Source of the DNA: Chara braunii
Taxonomy: Eukaryota; Streptophyta; Charophyceae; Charales; Characeae
Assembly (NCBI GenBank): GCA_003427395.1
Contig: BFEA01000707.1
Span: 386,155 to 450,154 of the forward strand
Direction of reading: 5' to 3'
Length of the DNA stretch: 64,000 bases
The translations under genes and the position numbers were made by a program. Positions 53,581-64,000 of this stretch are shown one piece after another. Each line of letters starts with the position of its first letter. Position 1 is the first letter of the stretch. The notes beneath the pieces were generated by a model. The model saw only the letters and a program-made list of their open reading frames with translations. It made no database searches and was not told where the DNA came from.

Positions 53581-54798
53581 AAGTCGACGACTGCCTTTGC
53601 AAGATCATCCCTGTTTGTTGGTGTGATGGAAGGTTGACTTCATCGCTCCGCAATTGGCTGATGGAAAAGAAGGGGGAAGCAGGTAGTTTTCAGGAAGTAG
53701 TTGCGGTCAGTTGAAGCAGGGTTTTCATCGGTCATCGAGTTCCGGTTTGTTCGGAGAGAAAGTGTCTAAATGCGTGTGCGAAAGGTCTGTCGGATTGAAC
53801 AAATAATTCTTTTGTCCATTGTTTACCGTTAGCTTGTGCGGAGGTAAGAGTTGCAGTGGCCGTCGATTATGACCAACGGCCACTGATGCGAGTCGACTGG
53901 AGGTTGAAGTTACATGGCTACGGTGCTTTGTCAGTGCTCACTTTTCTTTGCATCCCTGTTCTGCCGCTGTTCAGGTACATAATCTCCTCGTGTGTGGTTT
54001 TCATTCTAGTTTTTTCTCGCTATAACACAAGGCGCATTCGGTAAGTGAGGTGATTGGAATCTGAACGTGTCGCTGTACTGGCAGGTTGCCTCCTCCCTCT
54101 CGCAACTAACCTCTCATGTCTGGCCCTCCCCCTCCTGACACCCTGTGCGGGTCGCGTTTGGTATGCCCTCTAAATGTAGCCAAGCCTGAGCCGTCTGGCT
54201 CCCGCTTTTTGTATTCTCTCAAGGTTTCATTTGGTTGGTTATCAAACAGCTATTGGACACTGTTTTGGTCTTCTTCGGCTTTCCGTTTTCTTTTTTCTTT
54301 TTCTTTTTTTCCGTGGTGGTGAACCTTTGAAGTTTGAACTCTCTTTTGTTTAATATGTACAGAGTTGACCATGTCGTTTTTTGAAAAGCTGGAGATAGGG
54401 TGCAGATGGAGCGGTTCTTCGTAACTCCGGTTATCTGTCTCGTCTTCATCGCGAAGAGAGCGGTGGAGCAGAGTCTCGAGCTGTTGCAGATGTAAAGATC
54501 GGTCGATTTGCATGCAAAGTTGCAAACCAGTGTGGACCCCGGATCGACCGGTAGAGATAGAAGTTTGACATGAGGATAAGTATACCGTATTCCCGCTGCC
54601 CTTTTCTCCTTTTCTGCCATTAGGATGCAGGCCTTTGGGTGGGGTGTATGCCACGCATATGCCACTGCTTCTGTATGGCTGTGTATGCCTGTTGGCGTCT
54701 CTCGCCAGGATGCTCTTTTCTCATTTGTCTGCCACTTCTCTATTCAGTTGCTTTCGCCTGTTTTGCAATTTGTCGAACCCCTCCGTTCTCTGTGTCTT

Positions 54799-54888
54799 TG
54801 ACTAGAATTTGACTAGAATCTGACTAGAATCTGACTAGAATCTGACTAGAATCTGACTAGAATTTGACTAGAATTTGACTAGAATTCG
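54799..54888. repeat. 11-bp tandem repeat TTTGACTAGAA / TCTGACTAGAA
   Basis: About eight units, differing only in the second base. Confidence 0.95.
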
Positions 54889-54944
54889 AACAGTGATCGA
54901 GTCAGAGACTCGGAGCTCTATTTGTTTGAACTTTGAAGGGACGA

Positions 54945-55170
54945 GTGAGTAAAGCGCAGTTGCAAATGTGCGGTATTGTAATTGTGGAAATTGCTGTTTG
55001 CTTTTTGTGGATCCAAGTTCTTTGAGGGAAGATGAAAGTGAGCTCGCAATGCCGTCTCATCATCGGCTGAACAGTAAGAGAGAAGTGAGTAAGGCGCCGT
55101 TGCAAATGTGCGGCATTGTAATTGTCGAAATTGCCGTTTTTTTTTTTGCGAATCCAAGTGGCTTCCAAAA
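54945..55170. repeat. Two ~125-bp tandem repeats
   Basis: GTTGCAAATGTGCGG(T/C)ATTG and TGTAATTGT(G/C)GAAATTGC recur 125 bases apart. The first unit contains TCCAAGTTCTTTGAGGGAA, also found after the U6 pseudogene at 58455. Poly-A (55168-55193) and poly-T (55246-55269) runs follow. Confidence 0.75.
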
Positions 55171-56569
55171 AAAAAAAAAAAAAAAAAAAAAAAGGAAAAA
55201 TGGAGAGAAAGGACGGCAGAGGGAGGACACATTTGGATCGAAGTCTTTTTTTTTTTTTTTTTTTTTTTTGGAACGCCAGGCAGTGTCACTAGCGGCGGTG
55301 ATACGAGCAGCTTCCCATAGTGCACGTTCCAGATGCTCCATTCTCTTGGTGGGAGACCTGCGGGAAAACGGATAAAGAAAGGGAAGAGAACAATTATGGA
55401 TTGAGAACAATTATGGATTGTTTGATTGACAAATGCGATGTATAGTATGTGTGTCCTGTTGTCCGCACATCCCACTCTCATGTCAGCTGCCTAATTCCCC
55501 TGCTTGCCTGTGTCTCTGCCAGGTTGCCTACGCAATGGCAGGCATAGGCTGTGGAACGTGGACAGGTGTAGGTAAGTGTGTTACATGCCCAGTTGGGCGA
55601 TGTACATAATAAACCGAGGATCCGCAATGTGATAAAAAGGACTGAATGGACAATGCAGTGCAAGTGAAATCTCAACAAGCAGTGTACATTCTGATACATA
55701 CAAAAATGGTGCTTTATAGCGCAGTGGAAGACTTAGATACGAGTCCTGACCTGACCGGGACTGACCTCTATCACGTAGTGTAAGGCAGCGCAGCAGAATG
55801 CTAGAATACCAATGACTAGCCCAATCAATGTTGCAACACAGACCAAACATACATCGTCCTCATCACAAGGTGTGAAGGGACCTGGCGCTATACACAGGAA
55901 GAAGGCGCCAGGCCCAGATCATGCACAGACGAAGAAGAGGAGGAGAGATGGGAGTGTTGTCAACACCAAGTCTTTGTTACTAGTCCCAAATAATCCCTCC
56001 TCAAAATGTCTGAAGCCCAAATGTCGAGTCTGGATCCAAATGTCACCAAGCTCTCTCGTTCTCTCGTAGTCTGCTGATGCAGTGAAGTCAGGTAGCGAGA
56101 GGGTGAGAGGGAGATGGTGGACTGAGAAGAGGAAGAAGAAGAAGAACTCTCTCTCTCTCTCATATGCCAGGTACTAACCTGTGAAGATGGCGCTGTGCTG
56201 CAGGTACCTTGAAGGCGAAGCTGGAGCTATGGCACTGCAGGTAAGTATCCCTGGCCTCCGCCCACTACAGTAGTTCTACTCTAGCTCCTGTGGCGCCCAG
56301 CGCTGAAGACTACTGCTAACGCTACTAGCGCCCAGCGCTGAACACTCCAGAGTGCTGCTGCCGAATCTTGAAGACTACCTCCTGCCTCCTGAACTGCACG
56401 TGAAGTGCCTGGGAAGTACCTAGGAACTACCTGCCGGTCTTCAGGGCGGACCAGTCCTATATAGTGCTGGCCCGTCCAGGAGGCTGCTCTTGCCAATGCC
56501 AAAACGTGCCAGACCCTGGCGTTGAAGCTCAACCTGGGGTTGTCTTGAAAACAGGCCCGAAATGGCCTG

Positions 56570-56785
56570 TGCTAAAACCCTGGTTTGTTGCCTGAGTTTC
56601 AGGGCGGGTCGAACTGACAAGGGCCTGAAAATGCCCCTCAGTTTCAGGCTGAAAACACTCAGGGCCGGAAAGGCCCTGATTTAGCCTGAAACGACACAGG
56701 GCCTGTAGGCCCTTGTTTTCAGGCTTTCAGGCTGAAACGACACAAGGCCTGTAGGCCCTTGTTTTCAGGCTTTAGGCCTGAAAAC
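56570..56785. repeat. Repeats of CAGGCTGAAAC / GGCCTGTAGGCCCTTG
   Basis: GACACA(G/A)GGCCTGTAGGCC followed by CTTGTTTTCAGGCTTT occurs twice. GGCCTGAAAATGCCC and GGGCCGGAAAGGCCC are related palindromic variants. Confidence 0.8.
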
Positions 56786-56828
56786 ATAACATCACGGGTG
56801 TGATGCACGTGCAGAGGGCACGTGCGGA

Positions 56829-56832
<4 letters not shown>

Positions 56833-56892
<60 letters not shown>
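56833..56892. repeat. (GA)n microsatellite
   Basis: About 30 GA units. Confidence 0.97.
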
Positions 56893-56897
<5 letters not shown>

Positions 56898-57475
56898 TGG
56901 ACACACACGAAAAGCAGCAGCTGAGTGAAGGTCCAGTCCCAGCTCAATGAAAGAACGAACAACTGAATGAATCGACTGACCCCGGACCTGGGCCTAGGCC
57001 GAAGTGTTATACCGGCCTAGGCCCAGGTACGGGAAACAACCTGGTACCGGACCAGGGTCAGGCCGACGGCCTGAAACTGGTCCGGTCTCACTGCTGGGCC
57101 GTAGGGGTACCGCTACAACGGGTGCAGCATGTAACAGTAAGGAAGGATTGTACTATTGCATCCGCGCAACGCTGGCACTCCTCATCGGATTCTGGTTTTT
57201 ACTCATCTCAGTCATCTGCGATTTGCGAACGGCTGAAGGGAGGTTGCCTGTTGACGGGCAAGACTCGATCCCTTTGACGTTGTGTGTTTGCTGCTTCTTA
57301 ATTGGTGTGCTACCGGCTTTGGTACTCTAGTATTCTGCTTTCAACTCGCCTCAGCAAGACTTATTATACGAGCTTTTGCATTTCGTTAACCTTTTTCTCA
57401 TTGCATGGTTCCTTGCACTTCTCACTTATATACAGGCTATCCCCTTTTTGTGTGCCCACATGGACTCTGGTCTGT

Positions 57476-57585
57476 TTTTTTTTTTTTTTTTGTGTGTGTG
57501 TGGGGGGGGGGGGGGGGGGGGGGGNGGGGGGGGGGTTTTTTTTTTTTTTTTTTTTTTTTGTGTGGGGGGGGGGGGGGGGGGGGGC
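57476..57585. repeat. Poly-T / poly-G low-complexity run
   Basis: Alternating T and G homopolymers with one N, probably poorly resolved in the assembly. Confidence 0.95.
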
Positions 57586-58221
57586 AGCAGCAGTAAAGCG
57601 GATGCAGTTTGATGGGCACTATCCATTTGCTCAAAATGTTTTTTTGGGCGCTTGAGAGGAATTGGAATTGGGGGGGCTCAAAATATTTTACCAGTCAGCG
57701 ATTGGAATTGGGGAGGCAGCTGTTTGTCGGATTCACCAGGAAGCAATTTGAATTTGGAGGCGTTCAAGGGGATGCGGCGAGCGGAGGTATGGAAAGAAAA
57801 AAAAAAAAAAACTGAAATGCTCCAGAATTTCTGGGCAGATTAGATTTGTGGTTCAGCCCCCATGGATTTCTTGGCGATATCCTGGACAAAGCGGGAAGGT
57901 CCCGCTTGCACAGAGTAAGTGATGCCAGCCGTTGATCTTTTTACGGTTGCCTTTCACTAGGGGGCTTTTAGCCCCTCGAAACGGCACCTTGGCCGGTGAG
58001 TCCTCATGTGTTGCTTGTTGATTTAGGATTAAATAGGCGGCTGCCACAGCCTCCTCTGCTGGCAGCGTGAACTGGAGATGTTTTTTTTTTGTGCGCAGAG
58101 GGACAGTGGAAAAGGTCAGGGAAAGGAACAGAGAGAAAGAAGAGGTAAGAGAAAGAGAAACAAGAGGAAACTTCAGGAAAGAAAGAAAACCACAAAAAAC
58201 TTGAAAAAAGAGAGAATGTCC

Positions 58222-58358
58222 GCTCTATACTACTGCAATTGGTGGTTTGGTAATGGCTGGACTTATGCTATTCGCTGGTTGGTTCCATTATCATAAAGCT
58301 GCACCAAAATTAGCATGGTTTCAAGACGTTGAATCTATGCTTAATCATCATTTGGCAG
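58222..58358 (+). pseudogene. psaA: Plastid psaA fragment in nuclear DNA
   Basis: The frame through 58235 reads [32 protein letters not shown] and MLNHHLAG, an uninterrupted ~41-codon internal segment of photosystem I protein PsaA with AT-rich plastid codon use. It has no start or stop and joins directly to U6-like sequence at 58358. The few bases at its left edge (CTCTATACTACT) are slightly degraded. This is nuclear plastid DNA or a reverse-transcribed plastid transcript. Confidence 0.85.
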
Positions 58359-58459
58359 GGGACATCTGTTAAAACTGGAACGATACAGAGAAAGAAGAGT
58401 AGCATGGCCCCTCCCTGCACAAAGTAAGGATGGCACGCATAAATCGAGAAACGGTCCAA
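58358..58459 (+). pseudogene. U6 snRNA pseudogene with small insertions
   Basis: GGGGACATCTGTTAAAACTG then GAACGATACAGAGAA, AGCATGGCCCCT, AGGATGGCACGCATAAATCG and GAGAAACGGTCCAA follow U6 in order. The first ~9 bases of U6 are missing, with psaA in their place. Extra bases occur after ACAGAGAA, after GCCCCT and after GCACAA. No pol III upstream element or T-run terminator is in the right place, so this is not a working gene. Confidence 0.88.
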
Positions 58460-58563
58460 GTTCTTTGAGGGAAAAAAAAAGAAGAGGAAAGAATAGAAGA
58501 CAGAAAGGGAAGGGAAGTGCGTTATCACATCACATCCTGTTCTTACACTAAGACGGGTGACAG

Positions 58564-58675
58564 CTACCGTCTTCCCCCTGAGCATAACACACCCTGAGAA
58601 AGAATGTATACAAGCTATGTTTCTGGTTTGGTACATCTAAAATGGCGGTGTGTTGTGATCGGGGGAAGACCGTAG
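58564..58675. mobile_element. CTAG-site MITE, copy 5 (112 bp)
   Basis: Ends CTACCGTCTTCCCCCTGAGC and GATCGGGGGAAGACCGTAG. The interior (GAATGTATACAAGCTATGTT) is the inverted equivalent of the 39615 copy. Confidence 0.78.
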
Positions 58676-59106
58676 TACCGGTGAAAATAGTGTGAATCAA
58701 AGGATTACATATGTGCTTCTCCTCGTACTTCCCGAGTCTTCTCTGGTGGCAGTGTGCATTGGTGCTGGGTTCCGCGACCGGAGTGGTAGTTGAAAGGACA
58801 ACCAAAGAAAAGAGAAGAGAAGTGGAAAACGTAGACGTAATTCCTCTGGTGGCAACACGCATGGGTGCCAGTGGTAGTTTATGGTGTAGCAAAAGAAAAG
58901 AGGACAGTTTAAACGTTCGTTCTCTGGAGGCGTTATTGTGGGGTAGCAAGTGGAAGGCCATTATCGCAGCGCACCCTGTTACTCGAACAAGAGGCGTCTG
59001 ACAGATCTGCGTCAAGTCTTTGAGGTCATGAATGAAGGTGCCAAGGCCCAGCAATGTCAGATAACGATTGTATGGTGGTGGTGGTGGTGGGGGTGGTACT
59101 TAGGGC

Positions 59107-59184
59107 CTAGTTGCACTGCTCGCCATCCGTCAACAGTCTAGAGAACCGTTCAAAGTGTTGGTGGATGGCGAGTAGTGAAACTAG
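59107..59184. mobile_element. 78-bp hairpin element bounded by CTAG
   Basis: CTAGTTGCACTGCTCGCCAT (plus CC) is inverted against GG plus ATGGCGAGTAGTGAAACTAG, with a ~34-base loop. Confidence 0.7.
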
Positions 59185-59483
59185 ACATTCACTATGCGCA
59201 TTTTTACATGGTGCACACTGCACAACGTAATGCAAAAGTCACCTTGTGTATCCGATCCCCAAATCAACCTAGCCGATAAAAAGCCCTTCAGGTGAGCTCA
59301 GCTGATGGCGATCTTCGGAGAACGTCACGTGCTCTGAGCCCATGAATCAACCCACCAGACAAAGCCTATCAGACAAATCCAGTGCAAGTATTGCTTCCTG
59401 TGTGTGTCTTTTTTGGCCTCGTTGGTCCATCTCTTTGTCACTGCTCGTCTTTTTTTTTTTTTTTTTTTTTTTTTCCCAAAAGT

Positions 59484-59515
59484 GGTTTCCAGCTTTACTA
59501 TAACAGCTGGAAACC
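59484..59515. repeat. 11-bp perfect hairpin after a poly-T run
   Basis: GGTTTCCAGCT pairs with AGCTGGAAACC around TTACTATAAC. Poly-T at 59451-59474 precedes it. Confidence 0.75.
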
Positions 59516-59519
59516 GGGT

Positions 59520-61079
59520 CGGGCGTCCCTCACAACCTTGAAACCCAACTCTCCCCGTTATGGCCTGGAGAGCCTCAGACAGCAACATTGATTTACTTCC
59601 TCATGGGAAGAATGTCCCCTGATCTGCCCCGTCACGCTTGGCATCACCTCTTGAAAGGCAGGCCCAACATCCCTGCGAGGCACTGAATGCTATATAACCA
59701 TGTAATTCCCGGCAGCATTGATTGCCCTGGGAGAGGGACCGCAGGGGATTGGCCGCCCAGGCTGTACAAGAATACAGACTGCAGCTAAACAGCTTAACTT
59801 AGACAGTCACTGCTGTCATGTGGTGTTTGTTGAGCATTCTGAATGGAGGATGGCAGCGAACCTGCCTCGGAATTCACGAGGCCAATGTGCAAGATCAAGG
59901 GGAACGTATGTGGACAGCCGTATATACCCACCCCCCCACACCAGGTGGACTGTTATGAGCCGGGGGTCCAATGCAATACCCCTTTTGGATAGAGAGACTT
60001 GCTCGCCCCGCGGCTGACAAGCCCTGGGAAGGAGTATGACGGCACCACACCTACCCAACCAGAGTTCGTGCCTTCGACCCCCCTCCGCTGACCAATTGTC
60101 TTCAAGTTATACGAGTGCAGGACCTTTAGAAGACCGGTTGCAACGTACGCTACAATGATGGAGTCCAGCATCTCGTCAGTCTTGGCCGAAAGACACCCTG
60201 ACAGCAGTCGGATCCCTCAATGGCAACAACATGTCTTCAGGTTTTCGGCACGGGACCTTCCGATGGCCGATCACAAAGTGCGCCACTCTTGACCGCAGCA
60301 GAATGATGTCAACCTTATTTACCACGCGCAAAGCTTCTTGCCCTGGCTTTCAGGGCGAGTCGAGGCAACTGTAGCAGTGGCTGCTGTGGGGGTTCCAAGG
60401 GGAGGAGGTTTCCTGTTGCCAGTTTTGTAATTGAGTGTTTTGTGGGTTTCAATATTTTCCAGTTAAACTTCAGCCCGACGCCGTCAGTTTCGCCTATTCT
60501 ACCCAAGCCTAGTGTCGCCTCGGTGAATTTCTGTATAATTTGTTGCTCCATTTCCGGGTTTGTCTGACTTGCTCGATGTTCCATCCAAGCCTGTGATATG
60601 TGAAATGTAGTTTGCGCCGTTATTTCTTGACATCTTCTTTTCCATTAACACCCGTATTGTGTACGATCCTGTCACCACCGTGCTCCCCCAATTCTCCTAC
60701 GTATCTTACTTGCTGCATATCAGCATCTCTGCATCAGCACTGCTGAAGTGTTGCGAGGAAGATGCGCCTAAGAGTTTCCTTTTTTTTTAACCTGATATGA
60801 AATACTTGCACCAGGAGAGGGTCATTCCTCCCTGAGTCCCTGATCCAGGATGGACCCATCTACGATCCACTCCCCTGATGGAAGACCGCGGTAGGATCTG
60901 CCATTGAGACTTGTCCACTTGGCAGGGCTGATCTGTTGCCTACTGGCTCCTGACTCCAAAAAGTTTGTCACTATGTATCATACGTGCAACCCCCTGTGGA
61001 GTTCCGTGCGGGGGGTGGCTGTCCGGAATCATGCAGGTTTTTTATTTTTATGATTTTTTTTATTTTTATTTTTTTTTTT
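59520..61079. other. No recognised gene
   Basis: Mixed sequence with short frames. The 89-codon minus-strand frame near 60315-60584 has no recognisable domain. Confidence 0.5.
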
Positions 61080-61475
61080 GGGAGGGGAACGAGGGGGCGT
61101 ATGACAGGAAGATGGGGATATGGCGAGGGGGATATGGAGAGGAGGAGGAGGATGTGGACAAGGAGGACGACCAGGATAGCGAGGACGACGAGAAGTCGAG
61201 ATGGGGGAGGAGAAGAGATGGATGGAGGGAAAAGAGGAAGGGCAGGAGGAGGAGGACGAGCGGGAGGAGGAGGAGACATGGACGGCGAGGAAGGGGACGA
61301 CACGAGGAAGGGGAGGACACGAGGAGGCATGGAAGATGAGGAAGTACGAGGAGGAGGAGACAAGGAGGAGGAGGAAGGGCAGGAGGAGGAGGCCGAACAG
61401 GAGGAGTAGGAGGAGGAGACGAAAAGGAGAAGGGAGGAGGAGGCATGGAGGATGAGGAAGGGGACGAGGAGCAAG
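61080..61475 (+). repeat. Purine-rich (GGA)n tract
   Basis: About 395 bases dominated by GGA/GAGG. It explains the long Arg/Glu and Pro/Ser/Leu frames on both strands. Confidence 0.8.
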
Positions 61476-64000
61476 GTGAGGCAGTACTCCTGTAATTTTT
61501 TTTTTCATCTCGCTTATAATTTTGGCGGGGGGGCCTCAAATGCACCGTTTCGACCCCGACCTTTTTTTTCTGAGGGGGGTGACGGGTCGTTCCCCGCACA
61601 CGTCATGCGCCGCACGGGATCGGTTGGGCGCGTGCGCCACACGGAGGGAACCGCCCGCACGACCTGTGCTTGCAAGTATGCGATGTATGCTCAGGGGGGC
61701 TTGCCACTGGTGCAGATCATGTGCTCTCAAGAGGGAGTGACTTTCTTAGCTCCCGTCTTCCTCTGACGCTCCACTGGGTCAAGGGGGGACCACAGACCAA
61801 AGCGGCTTTGAACGGGGAGTGACTTCTGAGGGCATGTCTTCCCTTTGCCGCTCCACTGGGTCTAGTGGCAAGCACACTGATAAGAATGGTCCCCTTGATA
61901 TCACCACAAAACGGTTACCAGCTGTGGGCGCCTCCGCGTGTGCCAGGCCTGTGCGGGTTGACAGCTGTCTGACCTCGCTACCCGCTGGCTGAAAACAAAA
62001 GTTTTGCAGGTAAACTTGCAGTTGTTTTCCAAGTACATGAACGTCGTGAAGCCATTTGTGGACACATGGTGGCTGCTTCGTTTTGTTCTCGGTGCCAGGT
62101 TTGTTTTGTTCCATGGACGCGCGGTGCGTGCTTTATTGCTTCGAGGTCCAGGGGGCTTGCTGGGTGCTGTTTTTCGGTGCTCAGTTCTTCTTTTTTTTTT
62201 TTCTCCCTTGTACAAACAGTCTATGGCCCTGGCTCCTTATCTGCTATGGGGAGTGTCAGTCGGGTTCGTATTCCACCGGCAACGCCTCTCCCCTTCATGC
62301 TAGGAAGACCGGAATGGGCAGCATGGATTACTTCCGATATACCATCCCTCAGCGCTGCCTAAGGTAACTTTTGTCTTTAATGCCAAGCCTGTCCTTTGCA
62401 CACTAACCTGTCTATATCCTTCTGTGCTGACCCTAAACCCTAGAAAGTCCACTGTTTGTGGACACAGGCGCAGGGCTACCTGGCACTGCCCCCCTGGGGG
62501 GTCGACTGTGCAGGCTGTCGACAGATTGTTGTGGTGCAGCCAGACAGCTGAGCCGGACAGTCCCCTGGTTGTCTCAAGCCAGCGAGGGTTCTAGCAGTAT
62601 TATGTGTGGCACGATTCAGCCATGAGGTAGTTTGTGCCGCTATGACGGAATTCTCCTCCTTGACAACTGTGACTCTCAGTCTGATGCTATGCTGATACTC
62701 TGGGCTGCCATCTCAGGCGGTTGTGAACAGGTCTCCTCCAATTGGCTCACATCTCCTCCATGTGCGAAAAGCCTCCTTGCGCACACATTTTGGGTCCCTA
62801 TGGAATTTCCACCACATTTAGGCGGAACGCCCACCAGTCAAGGCGTGCAGCGAATCTGTTGTGTTGGAAAGGAGTGACTGCGATGTACAGCAAAAACAAC
62901 ACAGAATGCTGTAACAGCTGTATGAAAATTAAGTACAATCTTTTTCTTAACTGATTTGAAGACAAGTGTCCTTACACGATACGAGAGTGATTGACTATTT
63001 GAGTAATTAAATGACAGAGAAGGCACTAACGGCAAGTTCTGAATCTTAATTGAACAGGGATTTTTGAAAGGAGACTTTATACGAACGGAGTCTGCCTTCC
63101 AAGCAGGGGATATGGGTTTGTATGGCTTTTTTTTTTAAGAGCATATATTTGGAAAAGGTTGTCTTGGACTCTACCGTTAAGCTATTTCCGCCATCAATCC
63201 ACTTTGGGTGTGCTCGCCGTGAGACCTGGTAACAGGAAACCAATGGCTACTTCGCTGGAAGTGCCTGGAAGGCTCACAAATATTTCTGATTGTCATGAGA
63301 AAGGCGGATGTAGCCAACTGGGGCGTGGCAACTGTCTGGCGCCCGCCACAATTTGCAAAAATTGACGAACTAAGGCCTCATTGAAAATTAAGGACTCGCC
63401 TTCACTTAGGGCGTGCTTGTGTTTGTTGCAGTGCTTAGTTCTTATCTTATCTTTCATTCTTATCTTATCATACTGTTTATGGTAATGCCTGCTCTTATAG
63501 GCGGGTTTGGAAACTGGTCGCAAGGCTGGAACTTGAGGATTTGGGGTGTCTTTGATTCAGATGGATGTCTGAGTCGTTGAAGGTATCAGTCTTGAAAATC
63601 GACATATTATAAAATATCGGGGGTCCGAGTTAGTTCTCAAGGTAAGCGGTCAAGTGACTCCTAGAGAATTACCATCAGATAATAATAGAATAGATCCATC
63701 CTAGGCTTTTGCCCCCCCAAGTACGTTATGTGTGATTCATGAATGTATGAAGGCCACGGAGTGGGAGAGGCAGGATTCCAATCTGCGGCCGCCCCTCGAA
63801 AATCTCGGTGTGCTTGTAATTTTTGTGAAAATTTGCCGGCCTTGTTTTTTTTTTTTTTGACTCTTTGATTTTTTTATTTTTTTTTTGAGTAAGTTTTTTT
63901 GTTTGCCAAACGTTTGCCTTGTTTGAATAATTACACCTATTCTTTGATGAATGAAATCATATTTGACTTGACCTTCGAAAAATTCATATACCGTTTAAAT
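61476..64000. other. Right end of window, no recognised gene
   Basis: Mixed to AT-rich DNA with short unrecognised frames and T-rich patches near 63850-63900. Nothing here can be supported as a gene. Confidence 0.5.

Larger units (their letters stand above)
52526..54790. other. 3' flank of the NT-C2 gene, no second gene recognised
   Basis: Contains the 176-base gap, a degenerate TTGATTGA-rich stretch (~53300-53490) and mixed sequence. A 62-codon frame at 53856 and minus-strand frames near 54219-54665 are not recognisable. Confidence 0.5.

Noticed and set aside
53856-54044. A 62-codon hydrophobic frame downstream of the gene
   Set aside because: Short, unrecognised, and without splice or promoter support.
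61029-61599. Overlapping 160-177-codon frames on both strands
   Set aside because: All are translations of a (GGA)n tract.
62430-62443. Plant telomere-like ACCCTAAACCCTAG
   Set aside because: Only two units, with no array; chance occurrence is likely.

Overview
The window looks like nuclear DNA of a green-lineage eukaryote. I favour a streptophyte alga of the Chara type, or another repeat-rich streptophyte; the genus is inference, not proof. The evidence is one spliced gene of a plant-type protein family with introns of 6.9, 14.6 and 4.8 kb, a 137-base piece of plastid psaA in nuclear context, spliceosomal RNA pseudogenes, many small inverted-repeat transposons, long microsatellites and assembly gaps. 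Nothing looks bacterial or viral.

Layout. 1-10889: a ~91-bp satellite array, split at one point by an 8-kb insertion (628-8654) whose ends read TGTCGG...CGACA. The insertion holds no recognisable gene, but it carries two families of hairpin-forming repeats (4.87-5.56 kb and 5.85-6.42 kb). 10890-19280: AT-rich DNA with two copies of a 520-bp foldback element, a ~327-bp satellite, three GC-rich perfect hairpins and a long TA microsatellite. 19280-22440: mixed sequence with a tRNA-like (SINE-type) head and two related hairpin elements. 22470-52525: the only confident gene. 52526-64000: repeats, low-complexity DNA and a psaA-U6 chimera, with no gene I can support.

The gene, on the + strand, has four coding exons (23279-23605, 30510-30704, 45283-45933, 50759-52525), all joined in phase 0. 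It encodes a 979-residue protein with an N-terminal NT-C2 (EEIG1/EHBP1-type) domain, a conserved basic PWRKRK block, and a C-terminal domain whose conserved Cys, His and Asp have the order seen in papain-like folds. About 90% of the transcription unit is intron.

The introns and flanks carry two hammerhead ribozyme cores (31.54 and 38.16 kb, the second in the loop of an almost perfect 78-bp inverted repeat), a frameshifted reverse transcriptase fragment resembling Penelope-like elements (43.4 kb), two U2 snRNA-like pseudogenes, a family of ~115-bp elements inserted at CTAG sites with TA duplication, a family flanked by TTAA, and a broken Ty3/gypsy integrase/chromodomain fragment between ~410-bp inverted arms (48.2-50.56 kb). 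The strongest candidates for something undescribed are the conserved-loop, variable-stem hairpins at 4.87-5.56 kb, the hammerhead inside the long inverted repeat, and the plastid psaA-U6-repeat chimera at 58.2-58.5 kb.
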